Part shown: positions 42,380 to 51,041 of the stretch, in pieces
Position numbering within the stretch: position 1 is the first letter of the stretch
How the letters are laid out: every line of letters begins with the position of its first letter
Translations under genes and position numbers: made by a program
Assembly: GCF_900114015.1 (NCBI RefSeq)
Contig: NZ_FORN01000021.1
Span: 1 to 64,000 of the forward strand
Source of the DNA: Caulobacter sp. UNC279MFTsu5.1
GTDB lineage: Bacteria; Pseudomonadota; Alphaproteobacteria; Caulobacterales; Caulobacteraceae
Length of the DNA stretch: 64,000 nt
Reading direction: 5' to 3'
Notes under the pieces: model-generated
The model's database searches: none
Told to the model about the DNA's origin: nothing
Seen by the model: the letters and a program-made list of their open reading frames with translations, nothing else

Positions 42380-42622
42380 ATGATCAGTCCACAGGATCTT
42401 GAAGGCATGAGCTTCGAGCAGGCCCTGGCCCGTCTGGAGCAGATCGTCGGCGAACTGGAGTCCGGCAAGGCCGAGCTCGAGCGCTCGATCGAGATCTACG
42501 AGGACGGTGCGGCCCTCAAGGCCCACTGCGAGAAAAAGCTCGAGGCGGCTCGCCTGAAGGTTGAGAAGATCGTGCTGGGTCAGGGTGGAGCCGTGAACGC
42601 CGAACCGGCCGAGTTCAACTGA
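42380..42622 (+). CDS. xseB: exodeoxyribonuclease VII small subunit
   Basis: An 80-residue helical hairpin subunit that pairs with XseA to degrade single-stranded DNA. The pattern MSFEQALARLEQIVGELESGKAELERSIEIYEDGAALKAHCEKKLEAARLKVEKI is diagnostic. Its stop overlaps the start of csaA (TGATG). It opens the operon xseB-csaA-ispA-dxs; xseB-ispA-dxs is a conserved bacterial arrangement. Confidence 0.95.
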   Translation: MISPQDLEGMSFEQALARLEQIVGELESGKAELERSIEIYEDGAALKAHCEKKLEAARLKVEKIVLGQGGAVNAEPAEFN

Positions 42623-42972
42623 TGGGTCAGGCGTCGCCGCAGATCGGCTACGAGGACTTCGAACGGGTCGATATTCGTATCGGCACGGTGATCGAGGCCA
42701 CGCCGTTTCCGGAGGCGCGCAAGCCGGCCTACAAGCTGACCATCGATTTCGGCCCCGAGATCGGCGTCAAGAAATCCTCGGCCCAGGTGACCAAGCACTA
42801 CGGCCTGGGCGAACTGATCGGTCGTCGCGTGGCCGCCGTGGTCAATTTTCCGCCGCGCCAGATCGGTCCGATGAAGTCCGAGGTCCTGTGCCTGGGCTTT
42901 CCGGACGCCGAGGGCGGCGTGGTGCTGGTCGACGTGGACCGTGACGTTCCCAATGGGGGGAAGCTGTTTTGA
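42622..42972 (+). CDS. csaA: tRNA-binding-domain protein, CsaA-like
   Basis: A 116-residue OB-fold protein related to the EMAP-II/Trbp111 tRNA-binding domain. Motifs are [66 protein letters not shown]. It may act as a tRNA-structure chaperone or a secretion chaperone, as claimed for Bacillus CsaA. Overlaps xseB and ispA by a few bases, so translation is coupled along the operon. Confidence 0.88.
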   Translation: MGQASPQIGYEDFERVDIRIGTVIEATPFPEARKPAYKLTIDFGPEIGVKKSSAQVTKHYGLGELIGRRVAAVVNFPPRQIGPMKSEVLCLGFPDAEGGVVLVDVDRDVPNGGKLF

Positions 42973-43853
42973 TCGACCTCGAAAAGCGCATCGTCCAGGC
43001 CGCCGACATCGTCACCGTGGCGCTCGACGAGCTGCTGCCCCGGGCCGACGGTCCCGAGAGCCGGCTGACCGAGGCCATGCGCTACGCGGCCCTGGGCCCG
43101 GGCAAGCGGCTGCGGCCGTTCTTCGCCCTGGAGACGGGTAAGATGTTCGACCTGCCCGAGCGGCCGGTCCTGCGCGCCGCCTGCGCCCTGGAATGCATCC
43201 ACGCCTACAGCCTGGTGCACGACGATCTGCCGGCCATGGACGACGACGACATGCGCCGCGGCCGTCCGACCGTGCACGTGCAGTACGACGAGGCCACCGC
43301 GATCCTGGCCGGCGACGCCCTGCAGACCGCCGCCTTCGAGATCATGGCCCATCCCGACACCCACGACGACGGCCACGTCCGCGCCGAGCTGGTGCGCAAG
43401 CTGGCGATCGCCTCGGGCGCCAGGGGCATGTGCGGCGGCCAGATGATCGACCTGCTGGGCGTCCGCGACGACCTGGGCGCCGTGGCCCGCATGCAGCGCC
43501 TGAAGACCGGCGCCCTGATCGCCTTCGCCTTCGAGATCCCGCTGATCATCGCGCGGTCCAAGGCCGAGGAGCGGGCGGCCTTGATGGGATTCGCCCAGGA
43601 CCTCGGCCTGGCCTACCAGATCGTCGACGACATCCTCGACGCCGAGGGCGACGAAGCGGTGCTGGGCAAGGCGGCCGGCGGCAAGGACGCCGCCAAGGGC
43701 AAGGCCAACTACGTCACCCTGCTGGGCCTCGAGGCCGCCAAGGAACGAGTCAACCTCCTGGCCGCTCAAACCCGGTCACATCTCGATATTTTCGGCGAAC
43801 GGGCCGAACATCTGCGTCGTAGCGTGGATTTCGTGCTGGACCGCCGCAACTGA
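42969..43853 (+). CDS. ispA: geranyl/farnesyl diphosphate synthase
   Basis: A 294-residue trans-prenyltransferase. The first aspartate-rich motif is [17 protein letters not shown] at about 83-99 and the second is DDILD ([11 protein letters not shown]). [10 protein letters not shown] and the LARM-type Lys are present. Length fits an IspA-type short-chain synthase. It starts with TTG overlapping the csaA stop (TTGA), the same overlap seen in the gene pair at 656-659. It supplies prenyl chains for quinones, undecaprenyl and carotenoids. Confidence 0.95.
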   Translation: MIDLEKRIVQAADIVTVALDELLPRADGPESRLTEAMRYAALGPGKRLRPFFALETGKMFDLPERPVLRAACALECIHAYSLVHDDLPAMDDDDMRRGRPTVHVQYDEATAILAGDALQTAAFEIMAHPDTHDDGHVRAELVRKLAIASGARGMCGGQMIDLLGVRDDLGAVARMQRLKTGALIAFAFEIPLIIARSKAEERAALMGFAQDLGLAYQIVDDILDAEGDEAVLGKAAGGKDAAKGKANYVTLLGLEAAKERVNLLAAQTRSHLDIFGERAEHLRRSVDFVLDRRN

Positions 43854-43870
43854 CCGCGCTTTCTTCGGAT

Positions 43871-45787
43871 ATGCCTGCTTTGACCCCTCTCCTCGACACC
43901 ATCTCGTCACCGGCCGACACCCGCGGCCTCAGCGTGGCCGAACTGAAGCAACTGGCCAACGAGGTGCGAGCCGAGACCATCGACGCCGTCTCGGTGACCG
44001 GCGGGCACCTGGGCGCGGGCCTGGGCGTGGTCGAGCTGACCGTCGCCCTGCACCACGTGTTCGAGACGCCCAAGGACATCGTCATCTGGGACGTCGGCCA
44101 CCAGGCCTATCCGCACAAGATCCTGACCGGCCGCCGCGACCGCATCCGCACCCTGCGCCAGGGCGGCGGGCTGTCGGGCTTCACCAAGCGCGCCGAGAGC
44201 GAATACGACCCGTTCGGCGCGGCCCACGCGGCCACCTCGATCTCGGCCGCCCTGGGCTTCTGCGCCGCGCGCGACGCCAAGGGCGAGGACAACAGCGTCA
44301 TCGCCGTGATCGGCGACGGTTCGATGAGCGCCGGCATGGCCTACGAGGCGATGAACGCGGCCACCGACACCACCAGGCGGCTGATCGTCATCCTCAACGA
44401 CAACGACATGTCGATCGCCCCGCCGGTGGGCGGCATGAGCGCCTACCTGGCCAACCTCGTCTCGGGCGGCGCGTATCGCAAGGCGCGCAAGCTGGGCAAG
44501 ACGGTGGTCGAGAAGCTGCCGACCCCGATCCGCGACGCGGCCCGCAAGGCCGAGGAATACGCCCGCGGCATGGTCACCGGCGGCACCTTCTTCGAGGAGC
44601 TGGGTTTCCACTATGTCGGCCCGATCGACGGCCACGACATGGACGCCCTGGTCAGCGTGCTCAGCAACGCCAAAAACTTCGACGAAAAGCCGGTGCTGGT
44701 CCATGTCGTCACCCAGAAGGGCAAGGGCTACGCCCCGGCCGAGGGCGCCGACGACAAGCTGCACGCGGTGGTCAAGTTCGACGTGGTCACCGGCCAGCAG
44801 CAGAAGCCGGCGGCCGGCCCGCCCAGCTACACCAAGGTCTTCGCCCAGGAGCTGATCAAGCACGCCGCGATCGACGACAAGATTGTGGCCATCACCGCCG
44901 CCATGCCCTCGGGCACGGGGCTGGATCTGTTCGGCAAGGCCTTCCCGGACCGCACCTTCGACGTCGGCATCGCCGAGCAGCACGCGGTGACCTTCGCCGC
45001 CGGCCTGGCCGCCGACGGCATGAAGCCGTTCGCGGCGATCTATTCCACCTTCCTGCAGCGCGGCTACGACCAGGTGGTCCACGACGTGGCCATCCAGCGC
45101 CTGCCGGTGCGCTTCGCCATGGACCGCGCCGGCCTGGTCGGCGCCGACGGCCCGACCCACGCGGGCACGTTCGACATCGGCTTCATGGGGGCGCTGCCCG
45201 GCATGGTGCTGATGGCCGCCGCCGACGAGGTGGAGCTGGCCCACATGGTCTCGACCGCCGTGGCCATCGACGACCGCCCCAGCGCCTTCCGCTATCCGCG
45301 CGGCGAGGGCCTGGGCCTGACCATCCCCGACCTGGCCGCCCCGCTGGAGATCGGCAAGGGCCGCATCGTCCGCGAAGGGACCAGCGTCGCAATCGTCTCG
45401 CTGGGCACGCGCCTGGCCGAGTGCCTGAAGGCGGCCGACCTGCTGGCCGCGCGCGGTCTCTCGGCGACCGTCGCCGACGCCCGCTTCGCCAAGCCGCTGG
45501 ACATCGACCTGCTGCTGCGCCTGGCGCGCGAGCACGAGGCGATCATCACGGTGGAGGAGGGCGCCATGGGCGGCTTCGGCGCCTTCGTGCTGCAGGCCCT
45601 GGCCGAACACGGGGCCCTGGACCGCGGCCTGAAGATCCGCACCCTGGTGCTGCCCGACGTCTTCCAGGACCAGGACAAGCCCGACGCCATGTACGCCCAG
45701 GCCGGCCTCGACGCCGAGGGCGTCCTGCGCGGCTGTCTCGCGGCCCTGGGCGTCGACAATGTCAGCGCGGCGGGGCGGCGGGCCTGA
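43871..45787 (+). CDS. dxs: 1-deoxy-D-xylulose-5-phosphate synthase
   Basis: A 638-residue ThDP enzyme catalysing the first committed step of the MEP isoprenoid pathway. [19 protein letters not shown] is conserved, as are [17 protein letters not shown] (ThDP/Mg motif), [17 protein letters not shown] with its histidine (reads [10 protein letters not shown] here) and [55 protein letters not shown] is the transketolase-type catalytic Glu region. Length and order are normal. It closes the operon with ispA. Confidence 0.97.
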   Translation: MPALTPLLDTISSPADTRGLSVAELKQLANEVRAETIDAVSVTGGHLGAGLGVVELTVALHHVFETPKDIVIWDVGHQAYPHKILTGRRDRIRTLRQGGGLSGFTKRAESEYDPFGAAHAATSISAALGFCAARDAKGEDNSVIAVIGDGSMSAGMAYEAMNAATDTTRRLIVILNDNDMSIAPPVGGMSAYLANLVSGGAYRKARKLGKTVVEKLPTPIRDAARKAEEYARGMVTGGTFFEELGFHYVGPIDGHDMDALVSVLSNAKNFDEKPVLVHVVTQKGKGYAPAEGADDKLHAVVKFDVVTGQQQKPAAGPPSYTKVFAQELIKHAAIDDKIVAITAAMPSGTGLDLFGKAFPDRTFDVGIAEQHAVTFAAGLAADGMKPFAAIYSTFLQRGYDQVVHDVAIQRLPVRFAMDRAGLVGADGPTHAGTFDIGFMGALPGMVLMAAADEVELAHMVSTAVAIDDRPSAFRYPRGEGLGLTIPDLAAPLEIGKGRIVREGTSVAIVSLGTRLAECLKAADLLAARGLSATVADARFAKPLDIDLLLRLAREHEAIITVEEGAMGGFGAFVLQALAEHGALDRGLKIRTLVLPDVFQDQDKPDAMYAQAGLDAEGVLRGCLAALGVDNVSAAGRRA

Positions 45788-45803
45788 CGGTCCGGGGCAT
45801 GCC

Positions 45804-46295
45804 CTAGACCGAACACGCCTTGAAGAACGCCTTCACCTTCCCCTGGTCGGTGGGGACGGCGTCGAGGCTGTGGCGCGCGTCGGCCGTCAACAGGTCGAGG
45901 CGCCCTGTGCGGCGAAAGGCGCGCAGCGCCGAGGCGTCCACCGTCGTGCGGGCTTCCAGCACGCCGTCGCCCATGGCCGAGGGCGCGGCCTGGGCGGCCA
46001 GGCGACTGACCGAGCGGCCGGAGGCCAGGGCGATCCGGTCGCCCGCCAGACCCGTCGCCGTCAGGGTCACGGCCGGGGCGCGGGGCGCGCAGGCCAGCAT
46101 CAGCACCACGTCGTCGCTGTCAGGCCGGCCATAAGCCAGCTTGGGGCCTTCCTCGGCGCTGTTCATGTAGTTCCAGGCGTAGCCCGCCTCGCCGAGGCGA
46201 TGATAGGCGCAGGCCCCCAACGTCAGTCCGCCCAGGGTCAGGACCAAGAGCACGGCGTTCGACAGGCGGCGGCGCGACGGGATGCGGCGGGACAT
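45804..46295 (-). CDS. lipoprotein of unknown function
   Basis: A 163-residue protein. After basic residues the signal reads [19 protein letters not shown], a typical lipobox (LGAC) at about 25-28, so it is a lipid-anchored periplasmic protein. The remainder is a beta-rich small domain with a cysteine pair (MLACAP, KACSV) at the C-terminus. The start at 46295 is chosen to give the signal; a longer start is possible. It converges with dxs. No family recognised. Confidence 0.75.
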   Translation of the reverse strand: MSRRIPSRRRLSNAVLLVLTLGGLTLGACAYHRLGEAGYAWNYMNSAEEGPKLAYGRPDSDDVVLMLACAPRAPAVTLTATGLAGDRIALASGRSVSRLAAQAAPSAMGDGVLEARTTVDASALRAFRRTGRLDLLTADARHSLDAVPTDQGKVKAFFKACSV

Positions 46296-46668
46296 GGACG
46301 GGTTCCTTCGGAAAGGGAAACGCCGCCCCACCCCAGGGGTTCAGGGCCGCCAGTCCAGGATCCCGCCGCCGCTTGCGCGCAAGGTCCCTGTTCGGCCGAT
46401 CGGGAAGGCCCCGCGCCGGTCTGTTCAGGCGCTCCAGACGCCGGTGGTCGCGGTGCGGGCGATAGACTTCGAAGCTGCCGGCGCTGGTCGAGACCTTCAA
46501 GCGCCTGACCCTGCGCGAGATCGCCGATCCCACCTTCCCGGCGAAAACCTAGGGATGGACGCGATTTCGAGGGGCGTCAGTCGCGACGGATTGAGCTATC
46601 GTCCTCCGCGCCGCAAGCGACGGGATCCCCGGAGGGGAGTGTCTGGAGGATCGGTTTTCGGGAGGAAA
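46296..46668. other. 373-nt spacer between lipoprotein and tRNA-Lys
   Basis: Mostly featureless GC-rich sequence. One stretch, 46466-46552, reads on the plus strand as a 28-codon tail ETFKRLTLREIADPTFPAKT with good codon use, and looks like the C-terminal remnant of a lost gene. No start, promoter or repeat seen. Confidence 0.4.
46466..46552 (+). pseudogene. possible gene remnant (C-terminal tail only)
   Basis: In-frame codons encode KLPALVETFKRLTLREIADP then TFPAKT and TAG. Upstream in this frame is a stop at 46463, so only the tail survives. It could be chance coding potential; the family is not recognised. Confidence 0.25.
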
Positions 46669-46744
<76 letters not shown>

Positions 46745-46825
46745 GCTCGGCCCGAAGCAGTGGTTTGCCCCGGCGGCGAGGCGCGGAACATACGCAAAGA
46801 ATCTTGGAACGCAAGGGACTATTTT

Positions 46826-47164
46826 TTGGCTAGACGAGATATCAGCGGAGCCGTGGATTTCGCCTATCTGGAAGGGTTCGCGATGGACGATTCCACGGTG
46901 ATCGACGAGGTGCTGGCCCTGTTCCGCGAACAGGCCGCGCTGTGGACGCCGATGCTCGACAAGAGCCATCCGGGCTGGATGGACGCGGTCCATACGGTCA
47001 AGGGCGCGGCGCGGGGCGTCGGGGCTTTCGCCCTGGGCGACGTCTGCGCCGGAGCGGAGGCCGGGACCCGGAGCCTGGGCGAGGTGCGCACCGCCCTCGA
47101 CGCGGCGCTGCTGGACATCGCCGCCTATGCGCACGAGCGGGCGCTGCGGTCGCTGAAGGGGTAG
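46826..47164 (+). CDS. Hpt (histidine phosphotransfer) domain protein
   Basis: A 112-residue stand-alone Hpt domain: a helical bundle with the phospho-accepting His in WMDAVHTVKGAARGVGA (His56 from the TTG start), the HxxKG signature. It starts with TTG, preceded by GGGA. It probably shuttles phosphate between a hybrid kinase and a response regulator located elsewhere. A longer start at 46760 would overlap the tRNA flank. No kinase or regulator gene is adjacent. Confidence 0.78.
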   Translation: MARRDISGAVDFAYLEGFAMDDSTVIDEVLALFREQAALWTPMLDKSHPGWMDAVHTVKGAARGVGAFALGDVCAGAEAGTRSLGEVRTALDAALLDIAAYAHERALRSLKG

Positions 47165-47259
47165 GGCTGGGGCGCGCCGCATCAACTTACGAACCTGTAA
47201 TTGGCCCGATGCGCGCCGCTCGCCTAGGCTGCGCCCACCTCAATCGGAGCCTCTATCCC

Positions 47260-48087
47260 ATGACCAACAGCCCCTGGTCGCACCAGCGCAGCGCCAGCGT
47301 CGCCGACGACGTCGATTTCGAGATCAAGGGCCAGGAGCTGCAGTTCCTGGAGATCGAGCTCGATCCGGGCGAAAGCGCCGTGGCCGAGGCCGGGGCGTTC
47401 GTCTGGAAGGACGCCAGCATCCAGATGACCACGGTGTTCGGCGACGGTTCGGGCGACACTGGCGGCGGCTTCATGGGCAAGCTGCTGGGGGCGGGCAAGC
47501 GCCTGGTCACCGGCGAGAGCCTGTTCACCACGGTCTTCACCCACACCGGTTCGGGCAAGGCCCGCGTGGCCTTCGCCTCGCCGACGCCGGGCGCGATCCT
47601 GCCGATCAACCTGGGCCAGCTGGGCGGGACCCTGATCTGCCAGAAGGACAGCTTCCTGGCCGCCGCGCGCGGCGTGTCGATCGGCATCCAGTTCCAGAAG
47701 CGGGTGATGACCGGCCTGTTCGGCGGCGAGGGCTTCATCATGCAGCGCCTGGACGGCGACGGCTGGGTGTTCGTCCAGATGGGCGGCACGATCGTCGAGC
47801 GCGAGCTGAAGGCCGGCGAGGAGCTGCACGTCGACACCGGCTGCCTGGCCGCCTACACGCCCGGCGTCGACTTCGACCTGATCACGGCCGGCGGCGTGCG
47901 CAGCGTGCTGTTCGGCGGCGAGGGCCTGTTCTTCGCGCGGCTGCGTGGACCGGGCAAGGTGTGGATCCAGTCGCTGCCGTTCTCGCGCCTGGCGGGACGG
48001 ATGCTGGCGGCGGCGCAGGGCGGCGGCGGCAATCGCGGCGAGGGCTCGATCCTGGGGCAGATCGGCAACCTAATCGACGGGAACTGA
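47260..48087 (+). CDS. TIGR00266/AIM24 family protein
   Basis: A 275-residue all-beta protein. It has the repeated AIM24 pattern: FEIKGQELQFLEIELDPGESAVAEAGAFVWKDASIQMTTVFG, GGFMGKLLGAGKRLVTGESLFTTVFTHTG, VSIGIQFQKRVMTGLFGGEGFIMQRLDGDGWVFVQMGG, VHVDTGCLAAYTPGVDFDL (reads LHVDTG), VRSVLFGGEGLFFARLRGPGKVWIQSLP. The family is of unknown function, in eukaryotes mitochondrial. It ends with a Gly/Asn tail. Single gene. Confidence 0.92.
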   Translation: MTNSPWSHQRSASVADDVDFEIKGQELQFLEIELDPGESAVAEAGAFVWKDASIQMTTVFGDGSGDTGGGFMGKLLGAGKRLVTGESLFTTVFTHTGSGKARVAFASPTPGAILPINLGQLGGTLICQKDSFLAAARGVSIGIQFQKRVMTGLFGGEGFIMQRLDGDGWVFVQMGGTIVERELKAGEELHVDTGCLAAYTPGVDFDLITAGGVRSVLFGGEGLFFARLRGPGKVWIQSLPFSRLAGRMLAAAQGGGGNRGEGSILGQIGNLIDGN

Positions 48088-48095
48088 TCATCTTT

Positions 48096-48122
48096 GTCCC
48101 TCCCCATGAAGGGGAGGGAAGG
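48096..48122. repeat. half-copy of a palindromic repeat (type C)
   Basis: CCCTCCCCATGAAGGGGAGGGAAGG, the same arm found in the repeat at 4878. It forms a 9-bp hairpin between convergent AIM24 and chorismate mutase genes. Confidence 0.5.
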
Positions 48123-48138
48123 AAGCAACAGGGCTTTC

Positions 48139-48468
48139 TCAGCCCTTCGTCCGGTCCCAGCTGTCGTACTCGTACGCAATGCAGCGGTCGATCAGGGTGC
48201 GCCAGACCGGCTCGGCGATGGCTTCCGACAGGCCCGATTCGCGCGCGGCGGCCTTGACCTTGTCGACCACGTCCTCGATCCGCGCGCGGTCGAACACCTT
48301 GGAGCGGTCGGCCTTGATGCGGGCGGCGGCGTCCATGTAGCCCTGGCGCTCGGCCAGCAGCGCCACCAGCGCCCGATCCAGGGCGTCCACACCCTGGCGA
48401 ACGTCGGGCATGGTCTGGCAGTCGGCGGGGGCGAGGCGCGCGTCGACCTCGAGAGTCGTCTTGATCAT
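48139..48468 (-). CDS. chorismate mutase type II (AroQ)
   Basis: A 109-residue AroQ-class chorismate mutase converting chorismate to prephenate for Phe/Tyr synthesis. The helical sequence reads QGVDALDRALVALLAERQGYMDAAARIKADRSKVFDRARIEDVVDKVKAAARESGLSEAIAEPVWRTLIDRCI. Key residues are the Arg in AERQGYMD, Lys in RIKADR, the Arg/Asp in DRARIEDVV and a Glu in AEPVW. Start at 48468 (MIKTTLEV); an upstream in-frame ATG adds 12 residues. Single-domain, cytoplasmic. Confidence 0.85.
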   Translation of the reverse strand: MIKTTLEVDARLAPADCQTMPDVRQGVDALDRALVALLAERQGYMDAAARIKADRSKVFDRARIEDVVDKVKAAARESGLSEAIAEPVWRTLIDRCIAYEYDSWDRTKG

Positions 48469-48539
48469 GCGCCCCTTTAAGCCGGTTTGAGCGGCCGGGG
48501 CCATCCCAAACCTGACCGCGGCTCTGAGCTTGAGCGGGC

Positions 48540-49496
48540 CTAGATGCCCGCGCCGTTGTCCATGGTCAGCAGCGCCGCTTCATGGGCGGCGGCCTCTTCC
48601 TTGAGCCAGGCGACGAAGGCCTTGACCTGCGGCAGGCGGCCCTTGGCCTTGGGGTGGACGACGTAATAGGCGAAGTCGACGGCGGTCGGGATCTCGAACG
48701 GAATCACCAGCCGGCCGGCGTCGAGATCGGCCTGGGCCAGGGTCTGCTTGGCCAGGGCGATGCCGCGGCCGTTGGCGGCCGCCTCGATCACCAGGCTGGA
48801 CTGGTTGAAGCGCGGGCCGCGCGCCCCGTCGACCGACTTGATGCCCCGCGCGGCCAGCCACATGGCCCAGTCCGGGCAGCTGTCGTCGGCGTCGGGCGAG
48901 CCGTCGTGCAGCAGGATATGGCGGGCCAGATCCTCGGGCGATTCCAAGGGGTTGGACGCCAGGAGCTCCGGCGAGGCGACGGGGATCACCGTCTCGCTGA
49001 GCAGGCGGATGACCTCCAGCCCCGGATAGCGGCCCGAGCCGTAGCGGATGGCCAGGTCGACCTCGCCGGCCGCGAAGTCGACGACCTCCATGCCGGCCGA
49101 CAACCAGACGTCGACCTGGGGCTGGGCCTGCTCGAACTTGCCCAGGCGCGGCACCAGCCATTTGGCGGCGAACGAGGGGGCGGCGGTCAGGGTCAGGCGG
49201 CGGCCGTCTACGGCGGCGGTCAGCAGGGACGCGGCCTCGGCCAGGCGGTCGAAGGCCTCGCGCAGGGCGGGCAGGGCGGTCTGGGCCGCGTCGGTCAGCA
49301 GCAGGCCCTTGGGCGTGCGCTTGAACAGCGCCGCGCCGACATAGTCCTCCAGGTTCTGGATCTGCTGGCTCACAGCGCCGGGCGTCACCGACAGCTCGTC
49401 GGCGGCGCGGCTGAAGTTCAGGTGACGCGCAGCCGCCTCGAACGCACGCAGGGCGTTCAAGGGCGGAAGGCGGCGCCGTTCGGACTGTCTTTCCAT
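48540..49496 (-). CDS. LysR-type regulator (GcvA-like)
   Basis: A 318-residue LysR protein: HTH LNALRAFEAAARHLNFSRAADELSVTPGAVSQQIQNLEDYVG (about 12-55), then a substrate-binding domain (about 88-300). It resembles the GcvA group (RLPPLNALRAFEAAARHLNF), not CysB. It is divergent from cobA and separated by a 220-nt spacer that carries an inverted repeat at 49530-49564. It may regulate that siroheme/sulfur operon, itself, or both. The start follows the family N-terminus. Confidence 0.9.
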   Translation of the reverse strand: MERQSERRRLPPLNALRAFEAAARHLNFSRAADELSVTPGAVSQQIQNLEDYVGAALFKRTPKGLLLTDAAQTALPALREAFDRLAEAASLLTAAVDGRRLTLTAAPSFAAKWLVPRLGKFEQAQPQVDVWLSAGMEVVDFAAGEVDLAIRYGSGRYPGLEVIRLLSETVIPVASPELLASNPLESPEDLARHILLHDGSPDADDSCPDWAMWLAARGIKSVDGARGPRFNQSSLVIEAAANGRGIALAKQTLAQADLDAGRLVIPFEIPTAVDFAYYVVHPKAKGRLPQVKAFVAWLKEEAAAHEAALLTMDNGAGI

Positions 49497-49529
49497 GAGT
49501 TTTACTGAACGCCCCGGCAGAAGACCTTG

Positions 49530-49564
49530 TTTGCGAATTGGCCCGTCGCCGCCCAATTTGCAAG
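49530..49564. promoter_or_regulatory. inverted repeat, likely LysR operator
   Basis: TTTGCGAATTGG (49530-49541) and CCAATTTGCAAG (49553-49564) are inverted, with 10 of 12 positions matching across an 11-nt spacer. It lies 34 nt upstream of the LysR start, on the cobA side. This fits a T-N11-A-type LysR recognition site. Confidence 0.5.
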
Positions 49565-49605
49565 CGTTCGCTGACGGAGATGGCCCTTTTCGTCGGTGAA
49601 CGCGA

Positions 49606-49633
49606 GCGGGGCGGACCCTAGGGTTCGCCCCGC
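49606..49633. promoter_or_regulatory. 28-bp near-perfect palindrome
   Basis: GCGGGGCG-GACCCTAGGGTT-CGCCCCGC with one non-complementary pair. It could be a regulator site or a transcript hairpin in front of cobA. Confidence 0.4.
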
Positions 49634-49717
49634 AATGCTTTGCGCGTAACCGGTTTGGCGAGGTCGCCGGTCCGGCGTGTCGGGCGTGGCGTCTGGCTTA
49701 TAGAGGACCTGAATCGC

Positions 49718-50662
49718 ATGGCTCGGCCCACGGTCCGATCCGTTTCGCGGCCAAAGGCCGGTCTCGTCGCCCTCGGCGGCGGGGCGGGCGCGCGCGTTCC
49801 CGGCCGCGTGACCCTGGTCGGCGCCGGTCCCGGCGATCCGGAGCTGCTGACGATCAAGGCGCTGAAGGCCTTGCAGGCCGCCGACGTGGTCGTCCATGAC
49901 GGCCTGGTCTCCGACGAGATCCTCGACCTGGCGCCCGTCGCGGCGCGGCGGATCGACGTCGCCAAGCGCAAGTCGCGCCACACCCTGCCGCAGGACGATA
50001 TCAACCAGCTGATCGTGGCCCTGGCCCTGGAAGGCCTGACGGTCGTGCGGCTGAAGGGCGGCGATCCGTTCCTGTTCGGCCGCGGCGGCGAAGAGCTGGC
50101 CGCCTGCCGGGCGGCGGGCGTCGATTGCGCGGTCGTGCCCGGCGTCACCGCCGCCCTGGCCGCCTCGGCCGGGGCCGGCGCGCCCCTGACCCATCGCGGC
50201 AGCGCCCAGGCCGTGACCTTCGTCACCGGCCACGGGGCCTCCCAAAATGGAGAGACGGGAGAGCCGGACCTGGACTGGACCGCCCTGGCCCGCCCGAACC
50301 AGACCGTCGTCGTCTATATGGGCGTCTCGACCGCCAGCCTGATCGCCGAGCGCCTGACCGCCGCGGGCCGGGCCGGCGCGACCCCGGCCCTGGTCGTCGA
50401 GAACGCCAGCCGCGCCGACGAGCGCCGCATCCTGACCACCCTGGCCGGCCTGGCCGTCGCCGCCGAGGGCCTGAAGGGCCCGGCGCTGCTGATGGTCGGC
50501 GAGGCCATGGCGATGGCGGAAGTTCAAACTCCTCCCCCGCTTGCGGGGGAGGGGGACCACGAAGTGGTGGAGGGGGCGTCCACCGCGCACGCCCCCTCCG
50601 TCATGTCGCCTATCGGCGCCATGACACCTCCCCCGCTTCGCAGGGGAGGAGAGTTGAAATGA
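49718..50662 (+). CDS. cobA: uroporphyrinogen-III C-methyltransferase (SUMT)
   Basis: A 314-residue SAM-dependent methyltransferase producing precorrin-2 for siroheme. Motifs are VTLVGAGPGDPELLTIKALKAL, VVHDGLVSDEIL, VRLKGGDPFLFGRGGEEL, VVPGVTAALAASAGAGAPLTHRG and VVYMGVSTASLIAERL. The final 45 or so residues (from PPPLAGEGDHEVVEGAS) are encoded by a palindromic repeat and are not part of the fold. The stop overlaps the start of the next gene (ATGA). It provides siroheme for CysI downstream. Confidence 0.94.
   Translation: MARPTVRSVSRPKAGLVALGGGAGARVPGRVTLVGAGPGDPELLTIKALKALQAADVVVHDGLVSDEILDLAPVAARRIDVAKRKSRHTLPQDDINQLIVALALEGLTVVRLKGGDPFLFGRGGEELAACRAAGVDCAVVPGVTAALAASAGAGAPLTHRGSAQAVTFVTGHGASQNGETGEPDLDWTALARPNQTVVVYMGVSTASLIAERLTAAGRAGATPALVVENASRADERRILTTLAGLAVAAEGLKGPALLMVGEAMAMAEVQTPPPLAGEGDHEVVEGASTAHAPSVMSPIGAMTPPPLRRGGELK
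50523..50655. repeat. palindromic repeat, type C, inside the 3' end of cobA
   Basis: Ends are CTCCCCCGCTTGCGGGGGAG and CTCCCCCGCTTCGCAGGGGAG, with inner CACGAAGTGGTG and GACATGACGGAGGG-like arms. It is translated in frame as the C-terminal tail of CobA and ends just before the downstream ribosome binding site. Confidence 0.7.
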
Positions 50663-51036
50663 AAGCCATCACCGCCAATCGCCTGATCGACGGCGAGGTC
50701 GTGTTCTGGAAGGCCGGCGCCTGGGTCGAGGGCTTCGGAGACGCCCAGCTGTTCGACGACGCCCAGGATGCCGACGTCGAGACCGTGGTGGCGGCCGCCA
50801 AGGCCCAGCCGACCGTGATCGTCGATCCCTATCCGATCGACCTGGCCCCGGTCCCAGGAAGCGTGGACGGCGGCCTGGCCCCGGTCAGCTACCGCGAGCG
50901 TATCCGGGCCCTGGGGCCCACCAACGAACCCACCCACGGCAAGCAGGCCGTCGGCGGCGAGGTGATCGAGGCCCTGCGCCACGCCGCGGGCGCGGCCCGC
51001 TCGACCGGCCGCGTCGACCTGATCCGCAGGAAGTAA
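50659..51036 (+). CDS. DUF2849 family protein
   Basis: A 125-residue protein regularly found between siroheme methyltransferase and sulfite reductase genes in alphaproteobacteria. It begins MKAITANRLIDGEVVFWKAG and has FGDAQLFDDAQDADVETVVAAAKAQ and a Pro-rich VDPYPIDLAPV. Function unknown; it is presumably an accessory or electron-transfer helper of the reductase. Translationally coupled to cobA by ATGA. Confidence 0.85.
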   Translation: MKAITANRLIDGEVVFWKAGAWVEGFGDAQLFDDAQDADVETVVAAAKAQPTVIVDPYPIDLAPVPGSVDGGLAPVSYRERIRALGPTNEPTHGKQAVGGEVIEALRHAAGAARSTGRVDLIRRK

Positions 51037-51041
51037 GCCGC

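Noticed and set aside
43907..45610. Long antisense frame within dxs
   Set aside because: Dxs is certain on the plus strand, and the antisense frame has only Val/His/Gln/Gly-rich filler.
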